DNA from: Maratus speciosus
Lineage: Eukaryota; Arthropoda; Arachnida; Araneae; Salticidae
Length of the DNA stretch: 64,000 bases
Assembly: GCA_963932465.1 (NCBI GenBank)
Contig: OZ010793.1
Span: forward strand, 258,941,196-259,005,195
Direction: 5' to 3'
Shown: positions 1-12,249 of the stretch, in pieces
How positions within the stretch are numbered: position 1 is the stretch's first letter
Layout of the letters: each line of letters starts with the position of its first letter
The notes under the pieces: model-generated
The model's database searches: none
The model's input: the letters and a program-made list of their open reading frames with translations, nothing else
Told to the model about the DNA's origin: nothing
Program-made: the position numbers and the translations under genes

Positions 1-530
1 TCCATTTGCTTCACAGTAATGCCAAGCAAATATTCAGTTTAGTTTGTGAAAACTGAACTGCATTCTTTTTAAAATAATAATGTGTGATTTTATATTAAAA
101 GTACAAAAAGTGGCAAATTAGCATGGAAACATAAAGTGTAAAATAAGATGTGAATTTTCACGAAACAGTTTTGGTTATTATTTTGATAACAAATAAGGAT
201 TCTTCCCCTACACCCCCCTCCTTTTTTTTTTCAAGTAAGCATGCAACTATTTTGGCTACTATTTTTGTACAAATGCTACTATTTTGGCTACTACTTTTCC
301 CATTGCAGGCTACTAAAGATACTATTTTTTATGCCATTCGGCAGTGGCAGCCCTGCTTCATGACCAAAAAAGGAAGTGACCGAAGTTAAAATGCTTTTGT
401 TAATAACAGACAGCAGTAACGTTTTTCTACAAGGTTAAATCTGGTATGAGAAAATCTCAAAGTAGAATTGAAGACTGAATCACTGATTTTGTTTTATTAA
501 AGAGATGAGTAACTACAATAATTTAATTTA
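1..530. other. AT-rich DNA without a recognisable feature
   Basis: Only short chance reading frames, with small internal repeats of an 'actattttggctact' phrase near 245-300. I see no coding signal, RNA gene or element end. Confidence 0.6.
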
Positions 531-1090
531 AATGTGAAGGGCTATTAATACAATCGATTTAGTTTTTAAATGTTAAATTTAATTTAGGGGCTGCACTGTT
601 TGACTATAGTGCACTAAAATAAATAAATTATTAAACAGAATTTTAATTGAAACTGCTGGGGGGGGGGGGGGGGAATGGAACGCAATCATATATAACGGGA
701 TAGTCGTTATTATATATATCAAAATGTGAAGGGCTATTAATACAATCGATTTAGTTTTTAAATGTTAAATTTAATTTAGGGGCTGCACTGTTTGACTATA
801 GTGCACTAAAATAAATAAATTATTAAACAGAATTTTAATTGAAACTGCTGGGGGGGGGGGGGAATGGAACGCAATCATATATAACGGGATAGTCGTTATT
901 ATATATATCAAAATGTGAAGGGCTATTAATACAATCGATTTAGTTTTTAAATGTTAAATTTAATTTAGGGGCTGCACTGTTTGACTATAGTGCACTAAAA
1001 TAAATAAATTATTAAACAGAATTTTAATTGAAACTGCTGGGGGGGGGGGGGGGAATCGAACGCAAACATATATAACGAGATAGTCGTTAT
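531..1090. repeat. Three-copy tandem repeat, ~190-bp unit
   Basis: Units begin at about 531, 723 and 912 with 'aatgtgaagggctatt'. Periods are 192 and 189 bp, and the length change falls mainly in a poly-G run of 12-16 bases inside each unit. Each unit ends with a 'cgggatagtcgttat' segment. The copies are almost identical apart from the G run and a few changes near the end of the third, so the amplification is recent. The array is non-coding. Confidence 0.95.
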
Positions 1091-2989
1091 AAGCATCATC
1101 ACATACTTTCACCGATTCTGATTGCGCAAAGTAGAGCATAAAACCAAGCACTGGCACAAATAGTAAATCAGGAAAACATCTGAAAATTTCTAAGAAAAAA
1201 GCTCATGCTTGACATGTTTTGTACTCATGAATCGTATATATTGTCTTCATTTAGCATTTCCATACCAAAAAGACAAATTTGACTTATAAAACCCAGCAAA
1301 GTTTTGTCTAATTTTTTATCAGAACAATTTCTTTTCAACTAAAAATATATTTTCGTGCTTTTTTTTTTTTAATTTTTAACGAGTGATTTTTGTTGAATTT
1401 TGCAATATATTTCATTTATGTTATGTAAATGAAAAAAGGCATTGACCCCCCCCCCCTTTAAAAAATGATGCGAAACAGGACTTCGGGTTCCTTAAATTTA
1501 TAAAAAGTACCTTTTTGCAGCATTTAAGTAAAATACATTTATTTACAATTTTATCTCTTAAAAATTTTAATTCTCGATTTTGAATAGAAAATCTATTTCC
1601 AAAAGTAACAAAACATTGTTTAGCTACATCCAAATAAAATCCATGAATTTATAATGTTTTAATTGATTAACGCATTTAAAACGGGTACATTAAAACTTCA
1701 ATTGATTCCAACTGAAAGCAGCTGAGACGTGTTGGAAACCAACCACAGATAATTCTTTAATTCATTCTTAATCACGCTATTAATAAATGTGTTCTTAACA
1801 TATAAAAGTATCTTTTTATCGCTTGGTAAGCTTGTGAATAAAGAGAGATAAAAGAACTCTTTGCAATTATATATCGGTTAAAATTTTCTGCGTCAATATA
1901 ACATTTGCTTATTTCGAAACATTTGGTACAACAGTCTTTTAAATTAAAAAATACGCTGATGGATATATTTATCTGAATGGGCAATTTTATCCGAGTGAAA
2001 TGACTTTTGATTAAAATTATTTATTTACTCTTCCTGTTTTTGTAAAGGAATGTAGCGTTGTTGGCGGTTTATTTAAATATTGGAAGGCTTTTTACTCCGT
2101 ACTCATGGAGTTTTTTTGGGGGGGATTCCTGCGCTATAAATTTTGTTTTTTGGCATTATTTTTGTTTTGTCATTGTTTTAATTTGCTGAAAAAAAGAAAG
2201 AAAATAGCCTCCTATAATTTGTGAGAAAACTTAATTTTAGTATAGTTGTAATTAATTTGAAAAACTTATTTGCACGAACGAAATTTGTTTGGATGAATTG
2301 CATTTGATTAAAATTATATAAATAATATTTTTGTGTTCTTGTGAAATTAGCTTTGAATATGCGTTGATAGATATACATGGTTGTTATGAAGTCGGGGATC
2401 AAATTTCTCTTTTTTAATATTTTCCAACGTAGTTGAAAAGGGTTTATGAATTCAGATTGTCTGTCCGTCTGTCTCTCCTTGCTTTAACTCGCGTAAATAT
2501 TAGTCCGATTGCCATGAAATGAATATATCTTATTTGGATTTAGTATGGCATGTTCGGTATTGTAAAGCAAGTGTGTACAGCATATTTGGTTCATTTATAG
2601 GGCCACTCAAAAGAATTCCGTTACATTACGGTATATGGGGAAAATCGCTTGCTGTGTATTTTAATGATATTACAATATTTAAGACATATTGAAATTGATA
2701 TAAATCACTGAGGTGTACTACAAGGTTATTACTATAGACTAGGGTGTGCATAGAACTTATCGTTTATTTACAGGAACACAAAAAAGTATTTTGATATAGA
2801 AGAAAATGAGCAATAATTGAATTTTTGAAGCCACGAAACAATAATTGCTGGAAGAACGTTTTCAATTGTGGTATGCGTTTTTAAATTTAACTATTTTTTA
2901 AATATTACTTGGTGTGTATCAATTCCAGATCATATACAAGGTCGAACAGCAGTTCTCAACAGCAATCGTGTTGTTAAAACTGTTTTAAT
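1091..2989. other. AT-rich intergenic DNA
   Basis: No convincing gene. It holds homopolymer runs (poly-C at 1446-1456, poly-G at 2117-2124) and a 'ctgtccgtctgtctc' tract at about 2460-2475, a pyrimidine-rich motif also seen in reverse complement at the end of other repeats here (near 14,280 and 14,880). Confidence 0.5.
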
Positions 2990-3560
2990 TATTATACAGG
3001 GTATCTCTTATCGTTAACCAATAACTAATTTCTAAACCGTTAGTTTTAAAGGTATAGTTCCAGTTGCAAAAATGTTTCAAATTTTGTTCTGCATCACATA
3101 AAAATCGATTATGATTACTTTTTAAATAGATAAGGAATTACAAATTTTATACAATGCCTCTGTTCTATAGGTTTGATTTAGAAAATGTTTTTCCATGTTC
3201 TAAAAAGTAAAATCCCAAAAATTTATTCTTTTATGGTCAAAACTTACTGAGTTATGATACTTAGAATTTTATGAATTTTCAATGTTTTAATCACCATAAA
3301 TGGAAAAACACGTTTTTGGTGTCAGAAAACGCTAAAAATGCATGAAATTCAAAGTATCATAACTAGGTAAGTTTTTGTCTTGCAAAAATTAAGTTTTTAA
3401 TCACAAACTAATTTTGATTCATCTCAATAGAAAACAGCATTTACAATTATGTCAAAAAATTATTCCAAGCATTTTGTTTAAAACTGTTAAATTATTACTA
3501 TTATTACTGTTAAATAATTACTAATTAAAACATCCGTTGACCGCATACACAGCGATTAGT
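2990..3560. repeat. Palindromic repeat related to 45,010-45,803
   Basis: The left part ('gtatctcttatcg' then 'taaccaataac') resembles the left end of the repeat at 45,010 ('catcccttattatcgctgacc'). Around 3275 the DNA turns back on itself: the 'acttactgagttatgatactta' region near 3243 is mirrored by 'agtatcataactaggtaag' near 3353. This looks like an old non-autonomous inverted-repeat DNA transposon. Ends and target duplication are not resolved. Confidence 0.45.
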
Positions 3561-3894
3561 TATATGTTATAAAAATAACAGGTTGTTGGAACCTGTTACC
3601 TGTACAAGTGAGCAACGATGTAACCTGTTAACCAAAAGTAACTATATTTCCCATCTCTACTGCTTTGACATCATTTTTCAATTCCTACTATTAGTTCACA
3701 CTCTCCCTATATTTATATATCTTGTTCAAATTTTCAATCATTAATAAAATACGTATTATTCATCCTATCAAGTTGAAATAAATTTTTTTAAACTTGATTG
3801 AAGACAATTGATGTTAATACTGATTTTTCAAATATTAATTCATTAATTAAATTTTAATTAATTAATTTTAGTTTTATATGGGAGACAGAATGGC

Positions 3895-4060
3895 GGCCAT
3901 TGGTTATTGAACAGCATTTAATGTAGGCTCATATCTATAAGGGGGGTTACCATAGGGGGGGACCCTGTTCTGTCGCCAAATACTGCCAAGTTTGTCGCAA
4001 ACTTGACGATATATCGCCAAATTCCCATAGACTTCCATTGTAAACGTACTTTCTTATAGA
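3895..4060 (-). repeat. Interspersed repeat fragment (CGACAGAACAG family)
   Basis: Contains 'ctgttctgtcgccaaatac' (3966-3984) and 'aaattcccatagacttccattgtaaac' nearby. The same words appear in reverse complement at 38,590-38,755 and, more diverged, at 39,890-40,030. This marks a dispersed family. I cannot assign a superfamily. Confidence 0.6.
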
Positions 4061-4329
4061 AAATCAGCAAATTGAGATATTTTAATGCATCAAAAACTAA
4101 TATTAGCTTAAGGTATTATATTAATTTTTTCTTTGATGACCTAAGTAGGAATTGACTTTAAAAACAAAATTTTTATATTACTTGTTTGAAACATATTCTG
4201 CCTCTATCTAAAAATCGATTATTACGATATATTATATAGTTTCTGAATAAGAGAATATACCAATTAGATGTGTCTGAGAGCAAAAATGAATTTAAAATGT
4301 GTAAGAAAATAAGCAGTTTGGATTTGAAT

Positions 4330-5000
4330 ATACCCTTAATAAGATGATTTTTCTCTTCAAATTTGTTTTTGCTGTAAGAATTGGCCCTATCAAAAACTTG
4401 TCTATATAAATGTTGTAGACAATATTAAGAAGATATGTGATAAATTCATGAGGATTTTATATCTTGTGAATTGACGGAGTTATGAATTTTTTTCTTCTAC
4501 AACTCCCCTTTTTGTTTTCGTTTTTATTTATTTATTTTTTTTTTCGGTACGAATTGGTCCTATCAAAAACTTGTGAATATAAAAGTTGTAGATAATATTA
4601 AGGAGATTTATAATAAAATTAATTGGATTTGATATCTGTAAAATTGACGAAGTTATGAATTTTTTTCTCCCAAAGACCCTATTTTTTGCGCCTCTTGAGC
4701 CCATGTTTAATTTTATCAAAAATCTGTGATACATAAATTTTTGGCTCTATTTTTAGAAGTAATAAAAACTTTAAACTCATTTGATATGTACAAAAATTAA
4801 GAAGTTATGGGATTTTTTTGGTTTTCACAAAACCCCTCCCTATTTCCATCCCCGTGGTCCGATTTTGTCCATCAACGAACTTGACCGAGATTTTATGTAT
4901 CAGTTTGGAAGAGATTTGTGCAGAATTGTGGAAGTTATCGTGGCCAGAAGAAAGTGATATACATATACATACAGATATATAAAGTTTTTTTTACCGAGGC
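4330..5000. repeat. Diverged tandem repeat, ~150-175 bp unit, about four copies
   Basis: A phrase of the type 'aattggycctatcaaaaacttg' recurs at about 4380 and 4553, then degenerately at about 4709 and 4863. Each is followed by 'ttgacgaagttatgaattttttt'-like text. The block ends in 'acatatacatacagatatataaag'-type sequence. The design (diverged non-coding units ending in a simple-sequence tail) resembles the 146-bp array at 12.2-14.3 kb, though the sequences differ. Confidence 0.7.
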
Positions 5001-5215
5001 TGATTTTGGGTACCAGGGGTCATGGTCGGTGTACATCTGCAAAAAATTTCAGAAATGCCAACATAGGGGAGAATGTAATAGGTAGTATTTCATACGAAAT
5101 CTACCTAATAATAAAATAAAATAGCGTTGAATAAAATGGCGATGGTGATTTTTTTTTCTTTAATCTGATTTTATATTTTATCCCTTCACATTTTTTCTGC
5201 AGTTTTTTATTTGAG

Positions 5216-7247
5216 GGGCTCACAACCATAGTAGACCAAGTCCACTTTAAAAAACAAAAATGAGATAGTTCAGGAAAAAGTGTAGTAATGTGTGTTTTAT
5301 CTACTGCCATAGTCCATCAAGTCTTTATTTCGCATACTTTCTCATAGATTGCATCTCTGTCCAGAGTTGGTGAAATAATACAAGAAACCTTCACAACCAT
5401 ACTGAACCAAGTCCATTCATCAGTGTACTACTCTTTCATCTGTGGTCCATTCTTGCCTAAATCTTGCCTCATTACTATGAAAAACGTTGTAGTTTAAATA
5501 AGTATCGATTTCTAAACGTCTGATGAAAACTAAACGTTCGTGAATCATCAGATGGATAAACTATGAACGGAAAGTAATATTGCTTTTGATGAACTCCCCC
5601 CCCCCCTCTCGGGAAACAAATGGCAAACATACCGACAACGTTTTTCTTTAAAAAATCATTACAAGGTGGAAAAAAACTCTCACCGCATAGTTCGATCTTC
5701 GGCATAGAAAGAAATATACGACAAAGAATAAGACCCCGTGGAAGAGAAATTGTATTACAAATTCTTCAGCACAAAGTTTAATTTACACTTCAAGCCGCCA
5801 AGCATAGATATAAGTAAATTATATGATGACATATCAATCAAGCTTTCGACAGAAAATGATGAAAACACTAGAAAAAGTCTTGAAACCGAACGAGAGTTCC
5901 ACTTGTGGAAAGCTAAGCAGGCTAGAGAGAAAATGAAAACTGATAAAATTAAACTCAGATGAAACTTGCGGCTGTACATTCGACTTGCAAAAAGCACTTT
6001 CCCAAGCTTTCAATATCCATAGCTTATTATAAACGCAATCTATATGTTTATAACTTTGGGATGCATTCATTTAATAATAATGTGGGATACATGTACGTCT
6101 GGGATGACATAGAGGGAGAAAGAGGTTCTCAAGACCTTTCTAGCATTGTTCCAAGACACCTATAAGAAAAAGCCTCTAAAGCATAAGAAAATTATTCAAT
6201 ATTCTGATTCCTGGTGGTGGCCAAAATCGGAACATTAAAATATCTCTTGCGCTGTTGAAACTAGTTAATAGTACAAACATAACAACAGAGTCTTTCATGT
6301 CAAATTCATGGTGTCCGGCCACTCTTTTCTTCCGAATGACTCAGAATTTAGTATGCTTGAAGCAGAAAGGAACAACACATCTGTGTTCCTGGAAACTGGA
6401 AAGAAACTATTATGAATGCAAAGAAGAAATCTCCTAAGTTTGATGTCATTGAAGTTAAGAATTCCGACTTTGTATCTACTGCAGCTTTGGAACAAAGTAT
6501 CACGAACAGAAAGAAAGAAACCAAGGGAACTTGTTTAAGTTGGATGGATATTAGATGGCGAGTTGTGAGAGGTTTTCCCTACATGTTACTCTTCAAAGAA
6601 ACCCTCAATGTCAATGAGGATCAACCTTTTTGCAAAATAAATTTGGAAAAACAAATTTGTGCGCGCAAGTTACTTTCTTTATCAAATGTCAGTCAAGATG
6701 CATTGTACGCGGGCCGTAGAAAATTCATTTTGGCCAAACAGAAAGATAAAGATATGATGGATCTTCTGCCATACATTCCGCCAATTCATCATATATATTT
6801 TAAGAATATTCCAGAAGAGGTCGATACCAGGCTCCAAGTTGCTTCCTCTTAGAGAACATCATGATGACGATGATTATTATGAAATTCTTGTGTACAGAGA
6901 ATGATTTACGATAATTCCTAATATGTTTCAATCTTTGTGTTTAATTTAGAGTAAAAAATAGAATAAAGAGTTTTTTTTTTATTATAATAAACAAGTTTTT
7001 ATTTACAAATGAAATTTTCACAACCATACTGGACCAAGTTCTCATTTTTTTTAAAAAACGTATAAATTTACATAGAAATATTAATTTGTCATTTGTAAAA
7101 GTAGGGCAGTATAAAAATACTTTAAATTAAATATTGACATATATAATCATTATAAATCTCTTTACCCGAATTGATTATTTATTAAGAACTTTAAAGCGTT
7201 ATTATTCACAACAGAGATAAATGGACTTGGTCTACGGTTGTGAGCCC
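5216..7247 (+). mobile_element. Inverted-repeat DNA transposon carrying a DUF7869-like pseudogene
   Basis: The left end reads gggctcacaaccatag (from 5216), and the right end, on the opposite strand, reads gggctcacaaccgtag (from 7247). About 28 bp match apart from a 3-bp gap. Two further copies of the core 'tcacaaccatact-g-accaagt' lie inside the ends, at 5391-5416 and 7018-7040, both in + orientation, like subterminal transposase-binding sites. The ~2.03-kb body holds one decayed gene on the + strand (5650-6852). I could not fix a target duplication: flanks are ttgag on the left and ttcat on the right. The superfamily is unassigned. Confidence 0.75.
5650..6852 (+). pseudogene. Frameshifted DUF7869-like mobile-element protein
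   Basis: Three reading frames relay one conserved product. From 5738, a stretch with the pattern 'KFNLHFKPPSIDISKLYD' followed by a charged helix (LETEREFHLWKAKQAREK) matches the segment typical of DUF7869 proteins just before that domain; traces start near 5650. From ~5989, 'LSISIAYYKRNLYVYNFGMH' and 'GYMYVWDDIEGERGSQ' match the domain core. Near 6200 a 'YSDS' motif precedes a shifted frame reading GGxQNRN-like, and near 6310 'KFMVSGHSF' lies in another frame. From 6412 an uninterrupted 146 residues end with 'DLLPYIPPIHHIYFKNI', a typical C-terminus. Frameshifts near 5960, 6205 and 6400 make it non-functional. An AATAAA lies near 6962. The family match is from memory of conserved motifs, not a search. 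Confidence 0.75.
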
Positions 7248-7749
7248 TTCATTTCATCTTAAGGCAAATTTGCTTTCTGCTCCTTGTGTTACTTATTTTA
7301 GTTTGCTATAAAATGTTTTTCTCCTTTCAAAAACATTTTTTGTCCGAGTGAGTGCAAGTACAAAAACTGTATCTTTTGCTCCACAATTTGTGTTTTGCTG
7401 CTACAAAATTCGATTTTTGCTGCTCCAAAAACTGCTACAAATTATATCGAGTGAGTGTGTGACCCCTGTATCTATGATGCTTTAGAGTTGCAGTAAAGCT
7501 AGAGATCCTGCCTACACAACTTCCAGGTTATGTAATATTTAAACAGAGCTTCTGACTGTAAAATAGTCAATGAAACATCGTCTTCATTTTGAAAGACCTA
7601 TCCAATGATATGCCACTCAATAGGGTGTCTATAACCATCGGACGGTTAAGACAAATCGATAGAGACCTCATTCATTAAAATCCATCCAGCCGTTGGGATG
7701 TTTCGAAGGTATAAAGAAATCCAGATACGCGTGAAACACATAACCCTTC
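7248..7749. other. Non-coding spacer
   Basis: Contains low-complexity phrases (repeated 'tgctccaaaa', 'tgctacaaa' near 7370-7440) but no gene or element end that I recognise. Confidence 0.5.
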
Positions 7750-8285
7750 TTGGCAGTCGAGTAAAAATAATAAAAATTTGATGACAAATGAGCAAGTTTA
7801 CTAAATGTTTCACTGCGCATGCGCGAATGCAATCAAAATATAATGTGCATAATGTATTAGCTAAGTGTATAGAGCATCTTTTGTGAAAGTCAAAAACATA
7901 GCTTGAAAATCCTGGAAATTATCGTCGATTGAATAAGCTCGAAATTCGTTGTTCCCAAAAGAAAGCTGAAAGATGAGGGGTTGTATCGAAATATAGTAGT
8001 ACATGCAATACTGTGTACGCTATAATGACACTAATCAACGGATATTTGGATACAGCCCCTCATCTTTTTTGTTCCTTTTGGGAACAACGAATTTCGATCG
8101 GATCAACGATAATTTTCTGAATTTTCAAGTTATGATTTTGAGACTTTCACAAAAGTAGCTCTATATACTTAGCTAATACATTATGCACATTATATTTTGA
8201 TTGCATTTGCGCATGCGCGGTGAAGCATTTTTTAGTAAACCTGCTAATTTTTCATCCAATTTTATTATTTTTTAATTCTGATTGC
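7750..8285. repeat. Giant imperfect hairpin (foldback-type element)
   Basis: Two arms of about 240 bp are inverted copies: 'atgtgcataatgtattagctaagt' (~7841) pairs with 'acttagctaatacattatgcacat' (~8167). 'gaggggttgtatcgaaata' near 7976 pairs with 'tggatacagcccctcatc' near 8048, around a ~60-bp loop. Each arm carries a perfect TGCGCATGCGC palindrome (7814-7824 and 8208-8218). The structure is non-coding and probably a non-autonomous foldback transposon. Confidence 0.85.
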
Positions 8286-8611
8286 AGGGTATTGTGTAGA
8301 ATGTTGTTTGTCATAGTTTCTGAAAATAACTTTTTTATATATTAAGAACTTTTGAAATTATAAACAAAAAACTTGGCAAAATTGGGACTGTTTTTAAAAA
8401 AAAACTTAATTTCTCAACGAGTATATATGCTATCCTCATAAACACGAACAGAGTATATTACACTAAACCACTTATTAATAACCTCAAGTTTGAACGCTTT
8501 ACTACATTAGTTTTTACAGGGTTATCCAAAAGATATTCCTTCTTTTTCAGTTTGTTGGCGGTCTCCTATGAGGTTTCGGGGAAAAATCTCTGCGGAAATA
8601 TATGACCTATA

Positions 8612-11478
8612 CTAGGACTTCCCTCAGAGGGATTAGTCTGAGCTATATTACTGAGAACATAATTTAATAATAACAGGTGGAAGCAAAGAAAATGAGATGT
8701 TATCTTTAATTGTCCATATACTGCGAAAAATTGAAATTATGAAAATAAACGAATTGTAGAATTACAAAATCTTACATATAAATTCGTATACACTGTTTAA
8801 AAAAATGGGAAATCAAACCATTCAAGACAGCCATGCATGGATATAAAATTGAAAGTACGCAATATATTAAAAGTAAAATAGAAAATGAAACACTAATTTA
8901 CATATATCGGAATTTTAACTGTATAAAATGATGTCTAGAGCATAATCAGACGCTCCGCACAAATTTGAGTAACATTAAATGACAAATATATGATGTTTAA
9001 AAAGAATGGACTATACTTTATATGGTGTATGCTCCCCCGGAATAGTTAATATTGTACAATATCTATTTCCATGGATGCAATGAGATTGTCGATAACATTT
9101 AAGGAATTCTCTTCTCAAAATCTAATATAGTATCAAAGTACCGAATACATCAAAAGTGGCATGCAATGCTTCGTTAGAGTGTGTTTTAGATATGCTCGAT
9201 CGGATTTAAATGATGAGTGTATGCTGGCCACTACATACGCTGTATTGTTTTGTTTTCAAACATATTCTGCACAAGTTGAGCTGTATTTAGCATGTATTAA
9301 ATAAAAGAAATCGGCAATGATTACAACATAAAGTATGACACAAGATCTGAATATATCGTCTGCAAAACTTTTGAGCTGTCAAAGTGTCATTTGAAGTAAT
9401 TTACAAATCCATACATATTTATTCAGCAAATCATGCAAGCTAACATACGTCAATATGAACCCGATTACAAAATTTCACCAGAATAAGTTAATATATAAAA
9501 AATCTACTAATGATAATTGAGAATATGACCTTATGATAAAATGTCTAGAAAAATGAATCGGATAAAAAATTCATATCGCATTTAAAACGGCACTTCCCTC
9601 TGTTAGTGGTTTTGGCGAGAGAGAGAAAAGCCTGGAGAAGGAACACTTTAACAAGTACTTTCGGGCAACCTACTCACTGTTTCATACAGGTCTTTATTCA
9701 ATATTTACACAATTTATTTAATGCTAGGTGGGTATTTATCAGTTTTGTTGCATTTAAATCGCATGTTTTGCGGAGGAAATGCAGCATTATGAAATATTTA
9801 AAGTTGCTGTACCTAATAATTCCAAATTAATGGTAATTGAGATCGCTTTCCGTTAATTTCATCTTTTTAAAGTTTAAATTTTTTAGAAACCATTCATAGA
9901 GACAATTGTATATTTTAAAACTAACCCGAAGCAAAATTTCAAGATTTTGGGCTCAGCAGTAACAGAGAAATAGAAAATTTTTGAAAGTTTTTTGTTTCAG
10001 CACTGTCTTATATAGCGACATTTTTAGAAATTGTTCTATTGCGAGAATTTACGTCATGATAAATACAGCCATGTCAATTTTCATGTTTATATTCCTAACA
10101 GTTCCATGTTCTTCGTTACTTAGATCACCTTTAGATCTTTTTCCGCTTTGTTTAGTCTTTCAATTTTTTAGACTTCGTTCTACAACGAGCATTTACATCT
10201 TATTAATTACTACCATGCCAAAGTTCTAGTTTCTAACCCCAACAGTATCCCAAAAATCTCAGTATTCCAAATAAATCATAGTTTAGAACCTTTCTAGAAA
10301 TTTTTACGTTTATCCGTCAAATTGAACCTTTTAGAGAGCGTTCATTACGAGTATTTACATCTTAAAAGTAACTACCGTACCAAATTTAAAGTTTCTAACC
10401 CAATCAATATCGCAGAAATCACAATTTTAGAACTTTTTTGCTCCTGCAGCGATGTAGGTTCTTGCACTGACATAAAATAGTCTTTTTTTCGGAGCAGAGA
10501 TGGCCACCAACATTTTTTTAAGTTGCCTATGTGGTTTCAGAGATAACACCTCACAAACGTACAAGCATTAATAATATTTTATACTTTATAATATTACAAC
10601 GCTTTATAATATTAGCATTAGATGTACAGATACAAAAGCCATTTATCTGTTACAAACTAAAGTGCAGGCGTTGCCCAGAATTTGAATTATGTTTGTTCTG
10701 AAAAATCAATTTCAAAATTTAACATACAACACAAAACAAACATTAAAAAAAGCAGTCGAAATGTTGTTGAATGAATCATATGAAAACGCTATATAAAAAT
10801 GTATAAATATATATAACAGACGCAAAAGAATACAGCTATAAATGCACTTATTTCAATTTATAATTGGAGCAATAATGTTAAAATACGCCAATATTTCCCT
10901 AATCGGGTTTTTATCATGCTTCAATACATTTTTCACACTCATATGACGCTATACTATATCCACCATGCCCTTTATATTTCCAGTATGATGTAATATTTTC
11001 CACTTTCACGTTGAAACCTTGAAATAGAAAAGTTATGAAGTTATATTCACTTTCATTTAAATTCGTCAAACCATTTATTTCATTTTCATATTTCACGTGA
11101 ATATCTTGCAATAGAAAAGTTATGACGTAATATTCACCTTTTTTTTTTAAATTCGGCAAACTATTTATTTCATTTTCATTTTTCACGTGGAAGTCTTGCA
11201 GTAGAAAATTAATGGTTGTAGTAATAATTTTATTGTGTTTTTTAATTGTTGGCAACTACGAAAAATGTTTAAATTTGATAAGAAATTGCTGTTAAATTTG
11301 TGGGGTTTTTTTTAATTAAAAATTAACTATAAGTTATTTCGATTCCAGATTACTTTAGTTGTCTCGGCCATGTTTTAATACACACGTACGTATCTCTTCA
11401 CAATTTTGGCTTCCAAATTGTGGATTTTTTTATAGAATTACAAACAGACAGATAGACAAGTTTTCATTTTTATATAAC
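8612..11478. repeat. 2.9-kb segment duplicated at 28,448-31,405
   Basis: Nearly collinear with 28,448-31,405 over its whole length, with mostly single-base differences. One local expansion in the other copy (about 29,850-29,950) contains a duplicated 'aaaacatgaatgtcgtcgtct'. Reading frames seen in one copy are not conserved in the other, so this is non-coding element body. Confidence 0.95.
10970..11215. repeat. Diverged ~87-90 bp tandem repeat in element body
   Basis: Three units each contain 'tttatttcattttcatnttt', 'cacgtg' and 'cttgnaatagaaaagttatga'. On the - strand they give a 113-residue frame (11255-10914) with a repeating 'QDxHVKxENEINxLxNL' pattern. The paralogue at 30,890-31,130 keeps only two units in frame and shows mainly amino-acid-changing differences. 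I read it as repeat DNA, not a gene. Confidence 0.7.
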
Positions 11479-11510
11479 TCTCTACTCTATAAAAAGTAAC
11501 TAACGCTGTC

Positions 11511-11536
11511 ACCACCACCGCCGCCGCCGCCGCCGG
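11511..11536. repeat. (CAC)n(CGC)n trinucleotide microsatellite
   Basis: 'caccaccaccgccgccgcc' type run, a GC-rich island in AT-rich DNA lying just after the end of the duplicated 2.9-kb segment. Confidence 0.9.
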
Positions 11537-12249
11537 TTTTGAATTTTTTGTGACCGGAGGTCTTTCTTCGTTAATATTATGAAAACTATTGCATAAAAAT
11601 ATATGAAAATCGGTAGTATTATAGCGAAATGTTTGATCAACACACTAATGCATACAGTTTTCAAATAGATGAATTATTTTAAGAGATATTTAATGCTAAA
11701 GTTGGACAAAATCGTTCCATTAAAAAGAATTTATAAGAGCAAAAGCTATACATGGGAATTTAATCATTTTTACATCATTTTATTCAATAGAAGATCCTGG
11801 ACTGCAGATTTCATTAATTTTTTTTTAATTTGACTCATTTTTTGAGGTTTTATTTCTATTTTAAATTCAAATATTCAGCATTTTAACAGATATTTTTTAC
11901 ATATTTTAGAAAATGGTATTAATTTAAACTGTTGCCAACTGTATAAGCAGCGCAAACAATAATGTTTGCTTCAAATAAAAAAATTATTTACACGTTACTA
12001 TTATAAACAGAAAAAAACCTTCAAATTAGAATTAAATAATTAGGTATAAAAAGCAGGCACTTATTGGAAATTACGCCATAAAAACTATATTTACATGTGA
12101 ATTTTAAAAGAGAAAGGATATTGTAAAAGAAATTCATTTACATGCGTTAGAAATCTGAAATAGAACAAAGTACGTCACATTACACTTATTATGCAAAATG
12201 AACAAAAAATAGTACTGCAAAACAGTTTAAATTTAAAAATTGCGCGAGA

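Noticed and set aside
10914..11255. 113-residue - strand frame with internal repeats, partly kept at 30,845-31,042
   Set aside because: The repeat is DNA-level, the paralogous frame is truncated, and differences are mostly amino-acid changing.
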